Part shown: piece after piece, positions 9,302 through 16,960 of the stretch | Layout of the letters: every line of letters starts with the position of its first letter | How positions within the stretch are numbered: the stretch's first letter is position 1 | From: AC-32 sp963746155 | Lineage (GTDB): Bacteria > Actinomycetota > Thermoleophilia > Gaiellales > Gaiellaceae | Assembly: GCA_963746155.1 (NCBI GenBank) | Contig: CAVVAB010000012.1 | Span: 186,001-250,000, forward strand | DNA: 64,000 nt | Reading direction: 5' to 3' | Notes under the pieces: generated by a model | What the model was told of the DNA's origin: nothing | The model's input: the letters and a program-made list of their open reading frames with translations, nothing else | Databases searched by the model: none | Position numbers and translations under genes: made by a program

Positions 9302-10026
9302 GCGCCGCAGGCGAGTCGGAGCCCACGGCGCGCCGCAGACGTCGGGGTCGTCAGGCCGCACCCGGCGACTTCAGCACGGCGGTCCAGGACTATCTCCGGG
9401 AGATCTACAAGCTCCAGGGCGAGGGAGCGCCGGTCAAGACGTCGGCGCTCGCGCGAACCATGGGCGTGGCCGCGCCGTCGGCCACGGGCATGGTGAAGAA
9501 GCTCGCGACCCTCGGGCTTGCCGACCACGAGCCGTATCGCGGCGTTCGCCTCACGCCCGCCGGCGAGCGCATCGCGCTCGAGATGATCCGCCATCACCGG
9601 CTGCTCGAGCTCTACCTGGCCGAGACGCTCGACCTCGGCCTCGACGAGGTTCACGACGAGGCGGACCGGCTCGAGCACGCGATCTCCGAGGCGCTCGAGA
9701 CGCGGATCGACCAGGCGCTCGGATCGCCGACCCAGGACCCTCACGGAGATCCGATCCCGGACAGCAGTCTCAGGATCGTGCCGTCGAAAGCGAGGCGGCT
9801 GGCGGATCTCGAACCTGGCGAGCAGGCAACGGTCGAGCGGATCCCCGACGGCGACGGGGAGCTGCTGCGCTACCTGACGAGTCTCGCGCTCGTCCCGGGA
9901 CGGCAGGTCGAGCTCGTGCATTCCGCTCCGCTCGGTGGGCCGCTCACCATCCGCATCGACGGTAAGGAGACCGCCATCTCCCGGCAGCTCGGTTGCGCGA
10001 TCAACGTCGCCGCGTCGGGGCCGTAG
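9298..10026 (+). CDS. DtxR/MntR/IdeR-family metal-dependent repressor
   Basis: 242 residues, ATGA overlap with the ZIP gene. The N-terminal winged helix (DYLREIYKLQGEG, then VAAPSATGMVKKLATLGL) is typical DtxR. The dimerisation/metal domain contains RHHRLLELYLAETLDL, and the C-terminus is a FeoA/SH3-like domain (PGRQVELVHSAPLGGPLTIRIDG). Family members bind operators when loaded with Fe(II) or Mn(II). It probably autoregulates the oxidase-ZIP operon. No operator palindrome was confidently recognised. Confidence 0.87.
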   Translation: MSAAGESEPTARRRRRGRQAAPGDFSTAVQDYLREIYKLQGEGAPVKTSALARTMGVAAPSATGMVKKLATLGLADHEPYRGVRLTPAGERIALEMIRHHRLLELYLAETLDLGLDEVHDEADRLEHAISEALETRIDQALGSPTQDPHGDPIPDSSLRIVPSKARRLADLEPGEQATVERIPDGDGELLRYLTSLALVPGRQVELVHSAPLGGPLTIRIDGKETAISRQLGCAINVAASGP

Positions 10027-10072
10027 CCGACGAAGAGGTGTCATAGTTCGCGTCATCGCTGGTCGTCGAGAA

Positions 10073-10777
10073 ATGCTGGGCAAGACCGCGCGGCTCGCGC
10101 CGGTTCTCGCCGTTGCGGCGGCCGCGGGGCTGCTGCTCGGGGCGCATCCGACGGTGACCCGCGCGCTCGCGGCGACCACGACTGGATCGACCGACACCAC
10201 CACGACTGACACGACGACGTCCGAGACCACGACGACGCCGGAGACGATCACGGAGACGCAGACGACGACCACCACCGTCCCGGCCACGACCAGCTTGGAG
10301 TTCACGGCGACCACGGAGCCCGCGTCCTCCTCGAGCAGCACGCCCTGGGGCTGGATCGCGCTCGGGCTCGCGCTCGCGGCGATCGCCGTGATCGCGTTCG
10401 CGATCTGGCAGCGGCGCCGCGCGGGAGCGGAATCGTGGGAGGACCAGTCGGCGGACCTGCGACGGCGCTCTCTCCTGACTCTGGACGACGTGCTGGCCCA
10501 GGGCTCCGTGGTGACGGGCCGGGTTCAGGCGCTCGCCGGTGAGGCGCAGGCGCTCGAGGCGCACGCTCCCGACGATCAGTCGCGGGCGCAGGCCGGACGC
10601 CTCCGCGCGCGGCTCGACGAGCTCGCGGCGACCCTCGAGACCGACAGGAAACTGCGGCTCGGCTCGCCACCTCCGAGCCAGGATCAGATCGTCTATTCGG
10701 ACGCGCTGATCCGCCAGCAGGCCGAGCAGCTGCAAGGCGTGCTGCGGCCTCCGCGGCAGGGCCAGACCCCTCAGTAA
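10073..10777 (+). CDS. membrane protein with signal peptide and Thr-rich stalk, function unknown
   Basis: 234 residues. A signal-like N-terminus (to about 35) is followed by about 55 residues almost entirely Thr/Ser/Glu (TTTTDTTTSETTTTP), one TM helix (about 95-117, WGWIALGLALAAIAV) and a charged, largely helical cytoplasmic part. The topology is extracellular stalk, one membrane span, cytoplasmic coiled coil. I do not recognise a family. It stands between the metal operon and the PASTA/pilW pair and ends 60 bp before the latter. The Thr-rich part may be glycosylated (inference). Confidence 0.65.
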   Translation: MLGKTARLAPVLAVAAAAGLLLGAHPTVTRALAATTTGSTDTTTTDTTTSETTTTPETITETQTTTTTVPATTSLEFTATTEPASSSSSTPWGWIALGLALAAIAVIAFAIWQRRRAGAESWEDQSADLRRRSLLTLDDVLAQGSVVTGRVQALAGEAQALEAHAPDDQSRAQAGRLRARLDELAATLETDRKLRLGSPPPSQDQIVYSDALIRQQAEQLQGVLRPPRQGQTPQ

Positions 10778-10836
10778 CGGGTAGATCACCCGCTAGGGGG
10801 ATGACTCGCGCCCGCGCGGGTGCCGAAGGGACTTTC

Positions 10837-11709
10837 ATGGCGGTCCGGCTTGCCGCGCTCTTGCCACGTGCGGTCGTTGTGGTTCTCGTATGGATGCTGG
10901 CAACAGCAGCCTTCACTTTGGCTGCCGACAGGCAGATCATCGGCCCGTCGGCCTCGACCGCGACCAAGCCCGCGCCGGCTCCGCCGCTCGAGGTCCCTTC
11001 GGTCACCGGGCAGGCCTTCGTCTTCGCGAAGGGCATGCTCGAGGATGCGGGATTCGCCTGGCGGGTCGTCGGCCCCGTCCATGGCTACGCCGGTAACACC
11101 GTGGCCGGGCAGTCCCCGGCCGCGGGGACGAAGGTCGTCAACACCGGGGCGCCGACGGTCGTCCTGCACCTGGCCAGAGGCCCGTACGAGCAGCAGGGCG
11201 CTCCCGAGGACACCGCCAGCTACGTGGGCACGCGGATCGTGCTCGCCGGGCCGTCCGGGACCGCGATTCACCAGGCGCCGGTCGCCAAGCCGAAGGTCAA
11301 GCCGGCGCGTCCAACCGTGACGCCGAAGAAGAAGCCAACAGCCACCAAGACCAAGCCCATCGCCAAGAAGCCGGCCAAGAAGACCGCGCCGGCAGCCAGG
11401 CCGCCCGCGTTCACCGTCCCGGGGGCCCCGAAGGAGCCGCTCGACGAGATCAGCCTCTCCGCCCGCGCAAACCAGCTCGCGGCGTGGGCCGCCACGAATC
11501 CGAAGCTCAACAAGAAGAACGTCCAGCACTGGCTCTACCAGCACGCCTGGATCGTGGACGGGGCCAGGTTCGGCTGGTGGCACGGAGCCCAGGCCCTCAC
11601 GACCCTGATCGCCGTCGACCAGAAGCTCCAGAAGACCTGGGGGATCGGCCACCGCAGCCAAGCCGTCGCACGCGCAGCGCTCAAGCGAGTCGAGCGAGAA
11701 TCGAAGTGA
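10837..11709 (+). CDS. PASTA-domain membrane protein linked to a prepilin gene
   Basis: 290 residues. An N-terminal TM anchor (about 8-30) is followed by one PASTA domain (about 52-113, EVPSVTGQAFVFAKGMLEDAG...AGQSPAAGTKV), a Lys/Pro/Ala-rich linker and a helical C-terminal domain (SARANQLAAWAATNPKLNK...). PASTA domains bind muropeptides or the wall, so the protein could anchor something to peptidoglycan. I prefer ATG 10837, which has GAAGGGA 6 bases upstream, over ATG 10801, which has no spacing to its G-run. Its stop overlaps the next start (GTGA), coupling it to a pilW-like prepilin. Confidence 0.7.
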   Translation: MAVRLAALLPRAVVVVLVWMLATAAFTLAADRQIIGPSASTATKPAPAPPLEVPSVTGQAFVFAKGMLEDAGFAWRVVGPVHGYAGNTVAGQSPAAGTKVVNTGAPTVVLHLARGPYEQQGAPEDTASYVGTRIVLAGPSGTAIHQAPVAKPKVKPARPTVTPKKKPTATKTKPIAKKPAKKTAPAARPPAFTVPGAPKEPLDEISLSARANQLAAWAATNPKLNKKNVQHWLYQHAWIVDGARFGWWHGAQALTTLIAVDQKLQKTWGIGHRSQAVARAALKRVERESK

Positions 11710-12290
11710 CCCGGCGACTGCAGCGCCGCCGGCTGCTCGGCGAGTGCGGCTACACGCTGGTCGAGATGCTCACCACCATGGTGGTGCTGGGGGTCGTCAT
11801 CACGAGCCTCACGACCGTCTTCGTCTCGGCGTCCAACTCCGAAACCGACATGAACAACCGCTTCCAGGCGCAGCTGACGGCCCGGCTCGCGCTCGACAAG
11901 ATCAGGCGCGAGGCGCACTGCGCGAGCGAGGCGACGCCGACCGGATCCTCCTCGTCGGTGACGCTGACGCTTCCGGTGGGGTGCACGGCCAGCGGGACGA
12001 CGATCACCTGGTGCACGCGGAACATCTCCACGAACCGCTACGGCCTCTACCGCGTCGTGGGAGCGACGTGCTCGGGCGGCGTCAAGTGGGCCGACTTCCT
12101 CGTCTCGAGCTCCACGGCGCCGACCTGCGGCAGCCCGACGGCCATCTGCGCCTTCAACTTCACGGACTACACGGCCACCTCGCTCGGGACGCTCCACGTC
12201 GACTTTCCGATCAACATCAAGCCGTCGCGGACCGTCAACTCCTACGAGCTGATCGACGACGTCGTGTTCCGCAACAGCATCCGGCAGTAA
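11706..12290 (+). CDS. PilW-like minor prepilin
   Basis: 194 residues with a class III signal: basic leader, then CG|YTLVEMLTTMVVLGVVITS, with cleavage after Gly and Glu at +5. The long N-terminal helix and Cys-rich globular domain are minor-pilin-like. GTG start with GTGA overlap to the PASTA gene. It should be processed by the PilD encoded 32 bp downstream. The pilW label is by general resemblance. Confidence 0.8.
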   Translation: MTRRLQRRRLLGECGYTLVEMLTTMVVLGVVITSLTTVFVSASNSETDMNNRFQAQLTARLALDKIRREAHCASEATPTGSSSSVTLTLPVGCTASGTTITWCTRNISTNRYGLYRVVGATCSGGVKWADFLVSSSTAPTCGSPTAICAFNFTDYTATSLGTLHVDFPINIKPSRTVNSYELIDDVVFRNSIRQ

Positions 12291-12315
12291 ACCCTCGCCG
12301 CCCTTGAGCCGATAA
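12287..12315 (+). promoter_or_regulatory. sigma-28-type promoter of pilD
   Basis: GTAAAC (containing TAAA at 12288-12291), 15 bp, then a perfect GCCGATAA at 12308-12315. This is the best match in the window to the FliA/WhiG consensus. The TAA stop of the upstream prepilin is part of the -35. GTG 12323 lies 7 bases past the -10. Confidence 0.7.
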
Positions 12316-12322
12316 GCCGCAC

Positions 12323-13069
12323 GTGGACGTCGCTCTCGGAGTGCTCGCGTTCTGGCCCGCCCTCGCGCTGGGCAGCTTCGTGAACGTGGTCGCCGCCCGC
12401 GTGCCCCAGCGCCGCTCGGTCGTAAGGCCGCGCTCGGCCTGCATGAGCTGCGCGACCGAGCTGGCCTGGTACGACAACATCCCGGTGATCTCGTGGGTCG
12501 CCCTGCACGGGCGCTGTCGCTCTTGCGGGGTTCGGATCAGCCCGCTCTACCCGGCCGTCGAGCTCGCAACCGCAGGGCTCGTTGCCGCGTGCTTCGTCGT
12601 CTTCGGCCTCACGGGAGAGGCGGTCGTCGCCTCGTTCTTCTGCGCGGTGCTCGTCGCCGTCACCGCCACCGACCTCACGCACCGGATCGTCCCGAACCGG
12701 ATCGTCCTTCCGGCGGCCCTGGTCGTGCTCCTGGCGCAGACCGCCCTCGACCCGAGCCCGGAATGGCTGCTCGGCGCGCTCGGCGCCTCGGGCTTCCTGT
12801 TCGCCGCGGCGCTCGCCTACCCGGCCGGGATGGGCATGGGCGACGTCAAGCTCGCCCTGCTGCTCGGAGCGATGCTCGGCTATCTCGTCGGGGTCGGGCT
12901 GATGATCGGGATGGTCGCGGCCCTGGTCCCGAGCGTGTACCTGCTGGCGCGACACGGTGCCGCCGCGCGCAAGATGGGCATCCCGTTCGCCCCGTTCCTG
13001 GCCTTTGGAGCGATCGTCGCGCTCTTTGCCGGCCAGGTGATCTTCGACGCTTATCTAAGCGCTTTCTAG
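12323..13069 (+). CDS. pilD: prepilin peptidase / N-methyltransferase
   Basis: 248 residues, polytopic. It has the N-terminal LGSFVNVVAARVP, two CxxC pairs (CMSC, CRSC) of the cytoplasmic methylase loop, and the two catalytic Asp motifs ATDLTHRIVPN and GMGMGDVKLA of the GxGD aspartyl protease. It cleaves and N-methylates the prepilins encoded at 11706, 15881, 16403 and 22117. It has its own promoter and stands between the pilW-like gene and pilB. Length and motifs are typical. Confidence 0.92.
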   Translation: MDVALGVLAFWPALALGSFVNVVAARVPQRRSVVRPRSACMSCATELAWYDNIPVISWVALHGRCRSCGVRISPLYPAVELATAGLVAACFVVFGLTGEAVVASFFCAVLVAVTATDLTHRIVPNRIVLPAALVVLLAQTALDPSPEWLLGALGASGFLFAAALAYPAGMGMGDVKLALLLGAMLGYLVGVGLMIGMVAALVPSVYLLARHGAAARKMGIPFAPFLAFGAIVALFAGQVIFDAYLSAF

Positions 13070-13079
13070 AGCCTTTTGA

Positions 13080-13108
13080 CTCAGCTTTAAGAGGCGTTTT
13101 GCCGATAC
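13080..13108 (+). promoter_or_regulatory. sigma-28-type promoter of pilB
   Basis: CTCAGC (13080-13085), 15 bp, GCCGATAC (13101-13108). The start codon follows 12 bases later in GAGGTATG, the same layout as upstream of pilC. Confidence 0.6.
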
Positions 13109-13120
13109 CTCGTTCGAGGT

Positions 13121-14905
13121 ATGGATCTCCCCAAGTTGCGCACATCTGGCCAGGCCGGACCGGCAGAGGCTGCCGGTGCAGGCGGCCTGCCCGCGTTTCA
13201 GGTCAACGAGCTCGCCGAGCTCGTCGCCGACCTGATCGAGACGACCGGCCTGATCCCGGCCGACAAGCTCGCCCTCATCCGCGGCCGGGTCAAGCAGGGC
13301 GGCTCGTTCGCCCAGGGGGTGCTCGACGAGAACGTTGCGTCTCCTGACGGCATCGCCCGCACGCTCGCCAGCCGCTTCCACCTGCCGTTCGTCGAGCTCC
13401 CGGTCGTCGGCGTCGACGCCAACAGCGTCCAGCAGCTCCAGCTGCACGTGCTCGAGCGCGTGAGCGCCGTCCCGTACGCGCTGGAAGGGAACATCCTCCG
13501 CGTCGCGGTCGCCGACCCGAGCAACGTCCAGGCGATCGACGAGCTCCGCCTGGGAACGAAGTTCCAGGTCGAGCTCGCAGTCGCCTCGCGCGAGGAGATC
13601 GCCACCGAGCTCCGCCGGCTGGGCCGCGCGTCCGAGGCCTTCGGCGCGCGCGCGATCGTCGATGCGGAAGACGCGCTCCTCGAGGAGGAGAAGGAAGACG
13701 AGTCCGACCTCGAGGTAGACGACGGCATCTCCGACGCGCCGCTCGTCCGCCTCGTCAACTCGATCATCTTCCAGGCCGCCGAGGACGGGGCCAGCGACAT
13801 CCACTTCGAGCCGCAGGAGGACACGCTCGCCGTGCGGCTGCGCATCGACGGCGTGCTGCACGAGGTGCAGCGGATCCCGAAGCGGATGATGGCCGGCGTC
13901 ACGACGCGCCTGAAGGTGCTCGCGAAGCTCGACATCGCCGAGCGCCGAAAGCCGCAGGACGGCCGCATCTCGCTGAACACGGCCGCGGCCGGCCGGATGC
14001 TCGACATCCGCGTCGCGACCCTGCCGACGGTCGAGGGCGAGTCGGTCGTCATGCGTCTGCTCGACAAGTCCAAGCAGGCGCCGACCCTCACCGACCTCGG
14101 CCTCTCCGAGGACATGCGCGAGAAGCTCGAGAAGATCATCCGCCGCCCGACGGGCGCGATCCTCGTCACGGGGCCGACCGGCTCCGGTAAGTCGACGACG
14201 CTGTACGCGGCGCTGACCGAGATCAACCGGCCCGAGATCAACATCATCACCGTCGAGGATCCGGTCGAGTACCGGCTCGGAGGGGTCAACCAGGTGCAGA
14301 TCAACCCGCGCGCCGGCCTGACGTTCGCCGCCGCGCTGCGGTCGATCCTCCGTTCCGACCCCGACGTGGTGATGGTCGGCGAGATCCGCGACAGCGAGAC
14401 GGCCAAGATCTCGATCGAGGCCGCCCTCACGGGCCACCTCGTGCTCTCGACGATGCACACCAACGACGCCCCTGGCGCGATCTCACGTCTCACGGAGATG
14501 GGCGTCGAGCCGTTCCTGACCGGCTCCGCGGTCTCGGCCGTGCTCGCCCAGCGCCTGGCGCGGAAGCTCTGCTCCCATTGCTGCGAGATGTACTCGCCGA
14601 CCACCGAGGATCTGATCTCGGCCCGCGTCTCGCCCGAGGTGGCGGCCGCCGCGGACGGCGTCGTCTTCTACCGCAAGAAGGGCTGCCCTCGCTGCGGCCA
14701 GACCGGCTACAAGGGCCGGGTCGGGATCTTCCAGCTCCTCGTCATGAGCGAGAACCTCGAGACGCTCGCCGCGAACAACGCGAACCGCGAGGAGCTCGAC
14801 CGCGCCGCGATCGGCGAGGGCATGAGAACCCTCTGGGACGACGGTCTCGGCAAGGTCGCAGCCGGCCTCACGTCGGTCGAAGAGCTAGCCCGCGTTACCA
14901 CGTAG
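13121..14905 (+). CDS. pilB: type IV pilus extension ATPase PilB
   Basis: 594 residues. The N1D/T2SSE_N domain (about 25-180) is followed by an acidic linker (EEEKEDESDLEVDD), N2D (DGASDIHFEPQEDTLAVRLRIDG) and a C-terminal ATPase with Walker A GPTGSGKSTTLYAAL near 350 and Walker B PDVVMVGEIRDSETA. A tetracysteine zinc element (CSHCC near 484, CPRC near 522) marks assembly rather than retraction ATPases. It drives pilus polymerisation at the PilC platform. It has its own sigma-28-type promoter and is followed by a bidirectional terminator. Confidence 0.93.
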   Translation: MDLPKLRTSGQAGPAEAAGAGGLPAFQVNELAELVADLIETTGLIPADKLALIRGRVKQGGSFAQGVLDENVASPDGIARTLASRFHLPFVELPVVGVDANSVQQLQLHVLERVSAVPYALEGNILRVAVADPSNVQAIDELRLGTKFQVELAVASREEIATELRRLGRASEAFGARAIVDAEDALLEEEKEDESDLEVDDGISDAPLVRLVNSIIFQAAEDGASDIHFEPQEDTLAVRLRIDGVLHEVQRIPKRMMAGVTTRLKVLAKLDIAERRKPQDGRISLNTAAAGRMLDIRVATLPTVEGESVVMRLLDKSKQAPTLTDLGLSEDMREKLEKIIRRPTGAILVTGPTGSGKSTTLYAALTEINRPEINIITVEDPVEYRLGGVNQVQINPRAGLTFAAALRSILRSDPDVVMVGEIRDSETAKISIEAALTGHLVLSTMHTNDAPGAISRLTEMGVEPFLTGSAVSAVLAQRLARKLCSHCCEMYSPTTEDLISARVSPEVAAAADGVVFYRKKGCPRCGQTGYKGRVGIFQLLVMSENLETLAANNANREELDRAAIGEGMRTLWDDGLGKVAAGLTSVEELARVTT

Positions 14906-14934
14906 CTCTAGACGCAACGAAGTCAGCGTGCAGG

Positions 14935-14953
14935 ACTCGGCCGAAGGCCGAGT
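14935..14953. terminator. bidirectional hairpin between convergent pilB and the minus-strand unit
   Basis: An 8-bp GC-rich stem (ACTCGGCC/GGCCGAGT) with a GAA loop, between two convergent stop codons. No strong T-tract. Confidence 0.5.
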
Positions 14954-14971
14954 GCTCTGCGCGGGTTTCAT

Positions 14972-15238
14972 TCAGGCAGCCTGGATGTCGCAGCCGAGGT
15001 ACATGAGTGCCTCGACCGCCTCGGTCACGAAGGCCGTGGCCTCGCGGGCGTTCCCGAACGTGTAGGGGCCCGGGCGCGCCGGCTCCGGGTTGTTGATGCC
15101 GACCGGGAAGACCTCGGCCTCGACCACGCACGAGTCGCCGTAGTCGATGGCCCGCAGGACCGCGATCGAGCGGCCGTCCTTGCGCGCGTGGCGGACGAAG
15201 AGCTCGTGTGCCCGCGCGTGGGGCTCGGGCGTGCTCAC
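14972..15238 (-). CDS. 88-residue protein of unknown function coupled to the thioredoxin-like gene
   Basis: GTG 15238 overlaps the stop of the upstream gene (GTGA). The product is small, acidic and soluble: MSTPEPHARAHELFVRHARKDG, then a compact alpha/beta part ending TEAVEALMYLGCDIQAA. No signal peptide and no family recognised. Co-expression with a pilus-promoter-driven secreted protein suggests a pilus-related role (inference). Confidence 0.6.
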   Translation of the reverse strand: MSTPEPHARAHELFVRHARKDGRSIAVLRAIDYGDSCVVEAEVFPVGINNPEPARPGPYTFGNAREATAFVTEAVEALMYLGCDIQAA

Positions 15239-15832
15239 GACTGCGCGGTGGTTGCCGCGGCCGCCGCTGCGTTCGTGGCGGCCTGCGCGACCGTGTCGCG
15301 GTCCGTGTAGCCGCTGAGGCGCACGAAGAGCATCCGCGGGCGCTGGAAGACGAGCACGGCCGGGTCGTCGAGGACCCGGTCGGCCGCGGAGGCGCCGGTG
15401 GTCAGCAGCGAGGTCAGCGGAGCGGCGATCTTCTCGTTCGTGACGTTGAGCGCGACGAAGCCTGCGCCGGCTGCGGCCGCTCCCTGCCGCGCCTCTCCGA
15501 GCACCATCGCGTCGATCGAGGACTTGGGCGCGTAGAGCGCGACGACGACGACCTCGTGCGTCTGCAGCTCGAGCGCGAGCGAGCCCGGCATCCCGTCGAT
15601 CACGGCCGGCGTGGCCGTCCTCTTCTTGACGTGGACACGGACCGCCTTTTGGCGACTTCTTCACCGTCTTCGCCGTTGTCGAGCGAGTTCGGTGCTTGAC
15701 CGGATGCAGAGGCTTGATCTGCGTCGCGGCGTCCGGCGCGCTCTGGCCTCCGCTCATGAGGAACAGGCCTCCACCTACGGCGACGAGCGCGACGAGCGCG
15801 CACAGGGCAATGATGCGAACCCGCTGACTCAC
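15235..15832 (-). CDS. membrane-anchored thioredoxin-like protein in the pilus locus, frameshifted in this sequence
   Basis: GTG 15832 gives a basic N-terminus and one TM/signal anchor (MSQRVRIIALCALVALVAVG). After about 60 residues the frame shifts. Dropping one A of the AAAA run at 15646-15649 joins it to a downstream frame with VVVALYAPKSSIDAMVLGEAR, VALNVTNEKIA and DDPAVLVFQRPRMLFVRLSG. This has the strand-helix order of a thioredoxin fold but no CxxC, so a redox role is unlikely and a structural role more so. It is driven by a sigma-28-type promoter 7 bases upstream, which makes it part of the pilus regulon. Family unknown. Confidence 0.6.
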
Positions 15833-15839
15833 GTTGTTT

Positions 15840-15868
15840 CTATCGGCATTGCGCGCGCCGGGCTTGAC
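15840..15868 (-). promoter_or_regulatory. sigma-28-type promoter of the thioredoxin-like gene
   Basis: On the minus strand: GTCAAG, 15 bp, GCCGATAG, then 7 bases to GTG 15832. Confidence 0.65.
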
Positions 15869-15880
15869 GGCAAACGACGG

Positions 15881-16264
15881 CTAGCAGGTGCCGGACTTGA
15901 TGTCGCCCGACGGGCCGGACTTGTGGTACGTGACACTCCCGGGAATCGTGTTCTGGATGCAGTAGCCGCCGACTGTTGCCGCCCGGACGGTGACGTTTTT
16001 GATCCCGGCGTCGTAGCTGGCCTGGAGCTTCGCGAGGTTCACGCCGGCGTAGCCCGTGCTGTGGTCGACGTTGTACGCCTCCATACCGGGGACCGCCCCG
16101 CGGACGTTCGACTTCGCTGCCGAGTTGTTGGCCCGGTCACGGAACGTGAGGTACGAGGGGATCGCAATCGCGAGCAGGACCCCGAGGATGATGATGACGA
16201 CGAGGAGCTCGATCAGCGTGAAGCCGCGCTCGTCGCGATTGAGGCGTTGCCGCGGGTTGGTCAT
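15881..16264 (-). CDS. pilA: type IVa major pilin paralogue (second in tandem)
   Basis: 127 residues. Leader MTNPRQRLNRDERG|FTLIELLVVIIILGVLLAI with Glu+5 and the classic hydrophobic helix, then a short globular domain with two Cys (GGYC...SGTC) likely forming the D-region disulfide. It is about two-thirds identical by eye to the pilin at 16403-16795, mainly in the helix and the C-terminal HKSGPSGDIK region. ATG 16264 is preceded by GAAGGAG. A hairpin separates it from the upstream pilin. A weak ACCGATAA at 16311-16318 lacks a good -35, so it may depend on read-through. Confidence 0.88.
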   Translation of the reverse strand: MTNPRQRLNRDERGFTLIELLVVIIILGVLLAIAIPSYLTFRDRANNSAAKSNVRGAVPGMEAYNVDHSTGYAGVNLAKLQASYDAGIKNVTVRAATVGGYCIQNTIPGSVTYHKSGPSGDIKSGTC

Positions 16265-16342
16265 TGGAAGATGCTCCTTCTCGGCTTCTGGAAAGACGGT
16301 GGCGGTCCCGTTATCGGTTGGACGAGGCGGTCCCAGTACCCC

Positions 16343-16378
16343 CGAAAGGACAAGGGCGCGGTTTCCCGCGCCCTTGCG
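16343..16378 (-). terminator. hairpin between the two pilin genes
   Basis: On the minus strand, CAAGGGCGCGG-GAAA-CCGCGCCCTTG followed by TCCTTT. Perfect stem with a GNRA-like loop, placed between tandem pilins. It could terminate or attenuate, setting a pilin 1 to pilin 2 ratio, or protect the 3' end of the first message. Confidence 0.6.
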
Positions 16379-16402
16379 CATTACCGTGGTGCTAGGCGGT
16401 GC

Positions 16403-16795
16403 CTAGCAGTTGCCGGTCTTGATGTCGCCGGACGGGCCGGACTTGTGGTACGTCGCCGTGCCCGGAACGGTGTTCCGGATGCAGTAGCCGCCGAGCGTCG
16501 CGACCGAGATCTTGATGTTCTTGATCCCGGCGTCATACGACCCCTGGAGCTTCGTCAGCGTGACGCCCACATAGCCGGTGGCGTGGTCGGCGTTGAAAGC
16601 CTCCATGCCGGGGACGGCTGCGCGGACGTTCGCCTGCGCGGCCGACTTGTTGGCCCGGGTGCGGAAGCTGAGGTACGAGGGGATCGCGATTGCAAGCAGG
16701 ATCCCGAGGATGATGATCACGACCAGAAGCTCGATCAGGGTGAAACCCTCATCGCGCCGCGTCTGACCGAGCCGGTTCGTAATTCTGGAAAGCAT
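16403..16795 (-). CDS. pilA: type IVa major pilin (first in tandem)
   Basis: 130 residues, leader ending RRDEG|FTLIELLVVIIILGILLAI with Glu+5. Two Cys near the C-terminus (GGYC and TGNC) are placed to form a disulfide, and the small size (about 115 aa mature) suits a major pilin. Strong ribosome-binding site (AGGAGG) and ATG 16795, with a leader of about 40 nt from a sigma-28-type promoter. Divergent from the pilT2-pilMNOP operon. This is the likeliest main fibre subunit. Confidence 0.9.
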   Translation of the reverse strand: MLSRITNRLGQTRRDEGFTLIELLVVIIILGILLAIAIPSYLSFRTRANKSAAQANVRAAVPGMEAFNADHATGYVGVTLTKLQGSYDAGIKNIKISVATLGGYCIRNTVPGTATYHKSGPSGDIKTGNC

Positions 16796-16838
16796 GCGTG
16801 GTCCTCCTGATAGGGGTGCGCAGATGGCTCGCGAGGTG

Positions 16839-16867
16839 GTATCGGCCGGCCGAGCGCACGCCTTCTC
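16839..16867 (-). promoter_or_regulatory. sigma-28-type promoter of the first pilin gene
   Basis: Minus strand: GAGAAG, 15 bp, GCCGATAC (16846-16839). It leaves an untranslated leader with a strong Shine-Dalgarno, unlike the near-leaderless starts of the other members. Confidence 0.55.
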
Positions 16868-16916
16868 CCTCGATGGGGTGAAGCGAATTGGCCCCGAACC
16901 CGCTTTGGAACGTCCT

Positions 16917-16945
16917 CTCAAGAATGGGGTAGGCAGTGCCGATAG
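16917..16945 (+). promoter_or_regulatory. sigma-28-type promoter of pilT2-pilMNOP
   Basis: CTCAAG (16917-16922), 15 bp, GCCGATAG (16938-16945); ATG 16961 is 15 bases further on. Confidence 0.7.
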
Positions 16946-16960
16946 CTCGCGCGGAGGGCT

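Noticed and set aside
10180..10320. Thr-codon-rich stretch as a CRISPR or satellite repeat
   Set aside because: Irregular ACG/ACC codons with no fixed unit or spacers; it is coding low complexity. No CRISPR array seen anywhere in the window.
10801..10836. GCCGAAGG before the PASTA gene as another sigma-28 site
   Set aside because: The last three bases of the -10 differ and the hexamer 15 bp upstream (ATGACT) does not match.
16311..16333. ACCGATAA upstream of the second pilin as a full promoter
   Set aside because: The -10 is close but the hexamer at the right distance (GTACTG) does not fit; kept only as a weak note.
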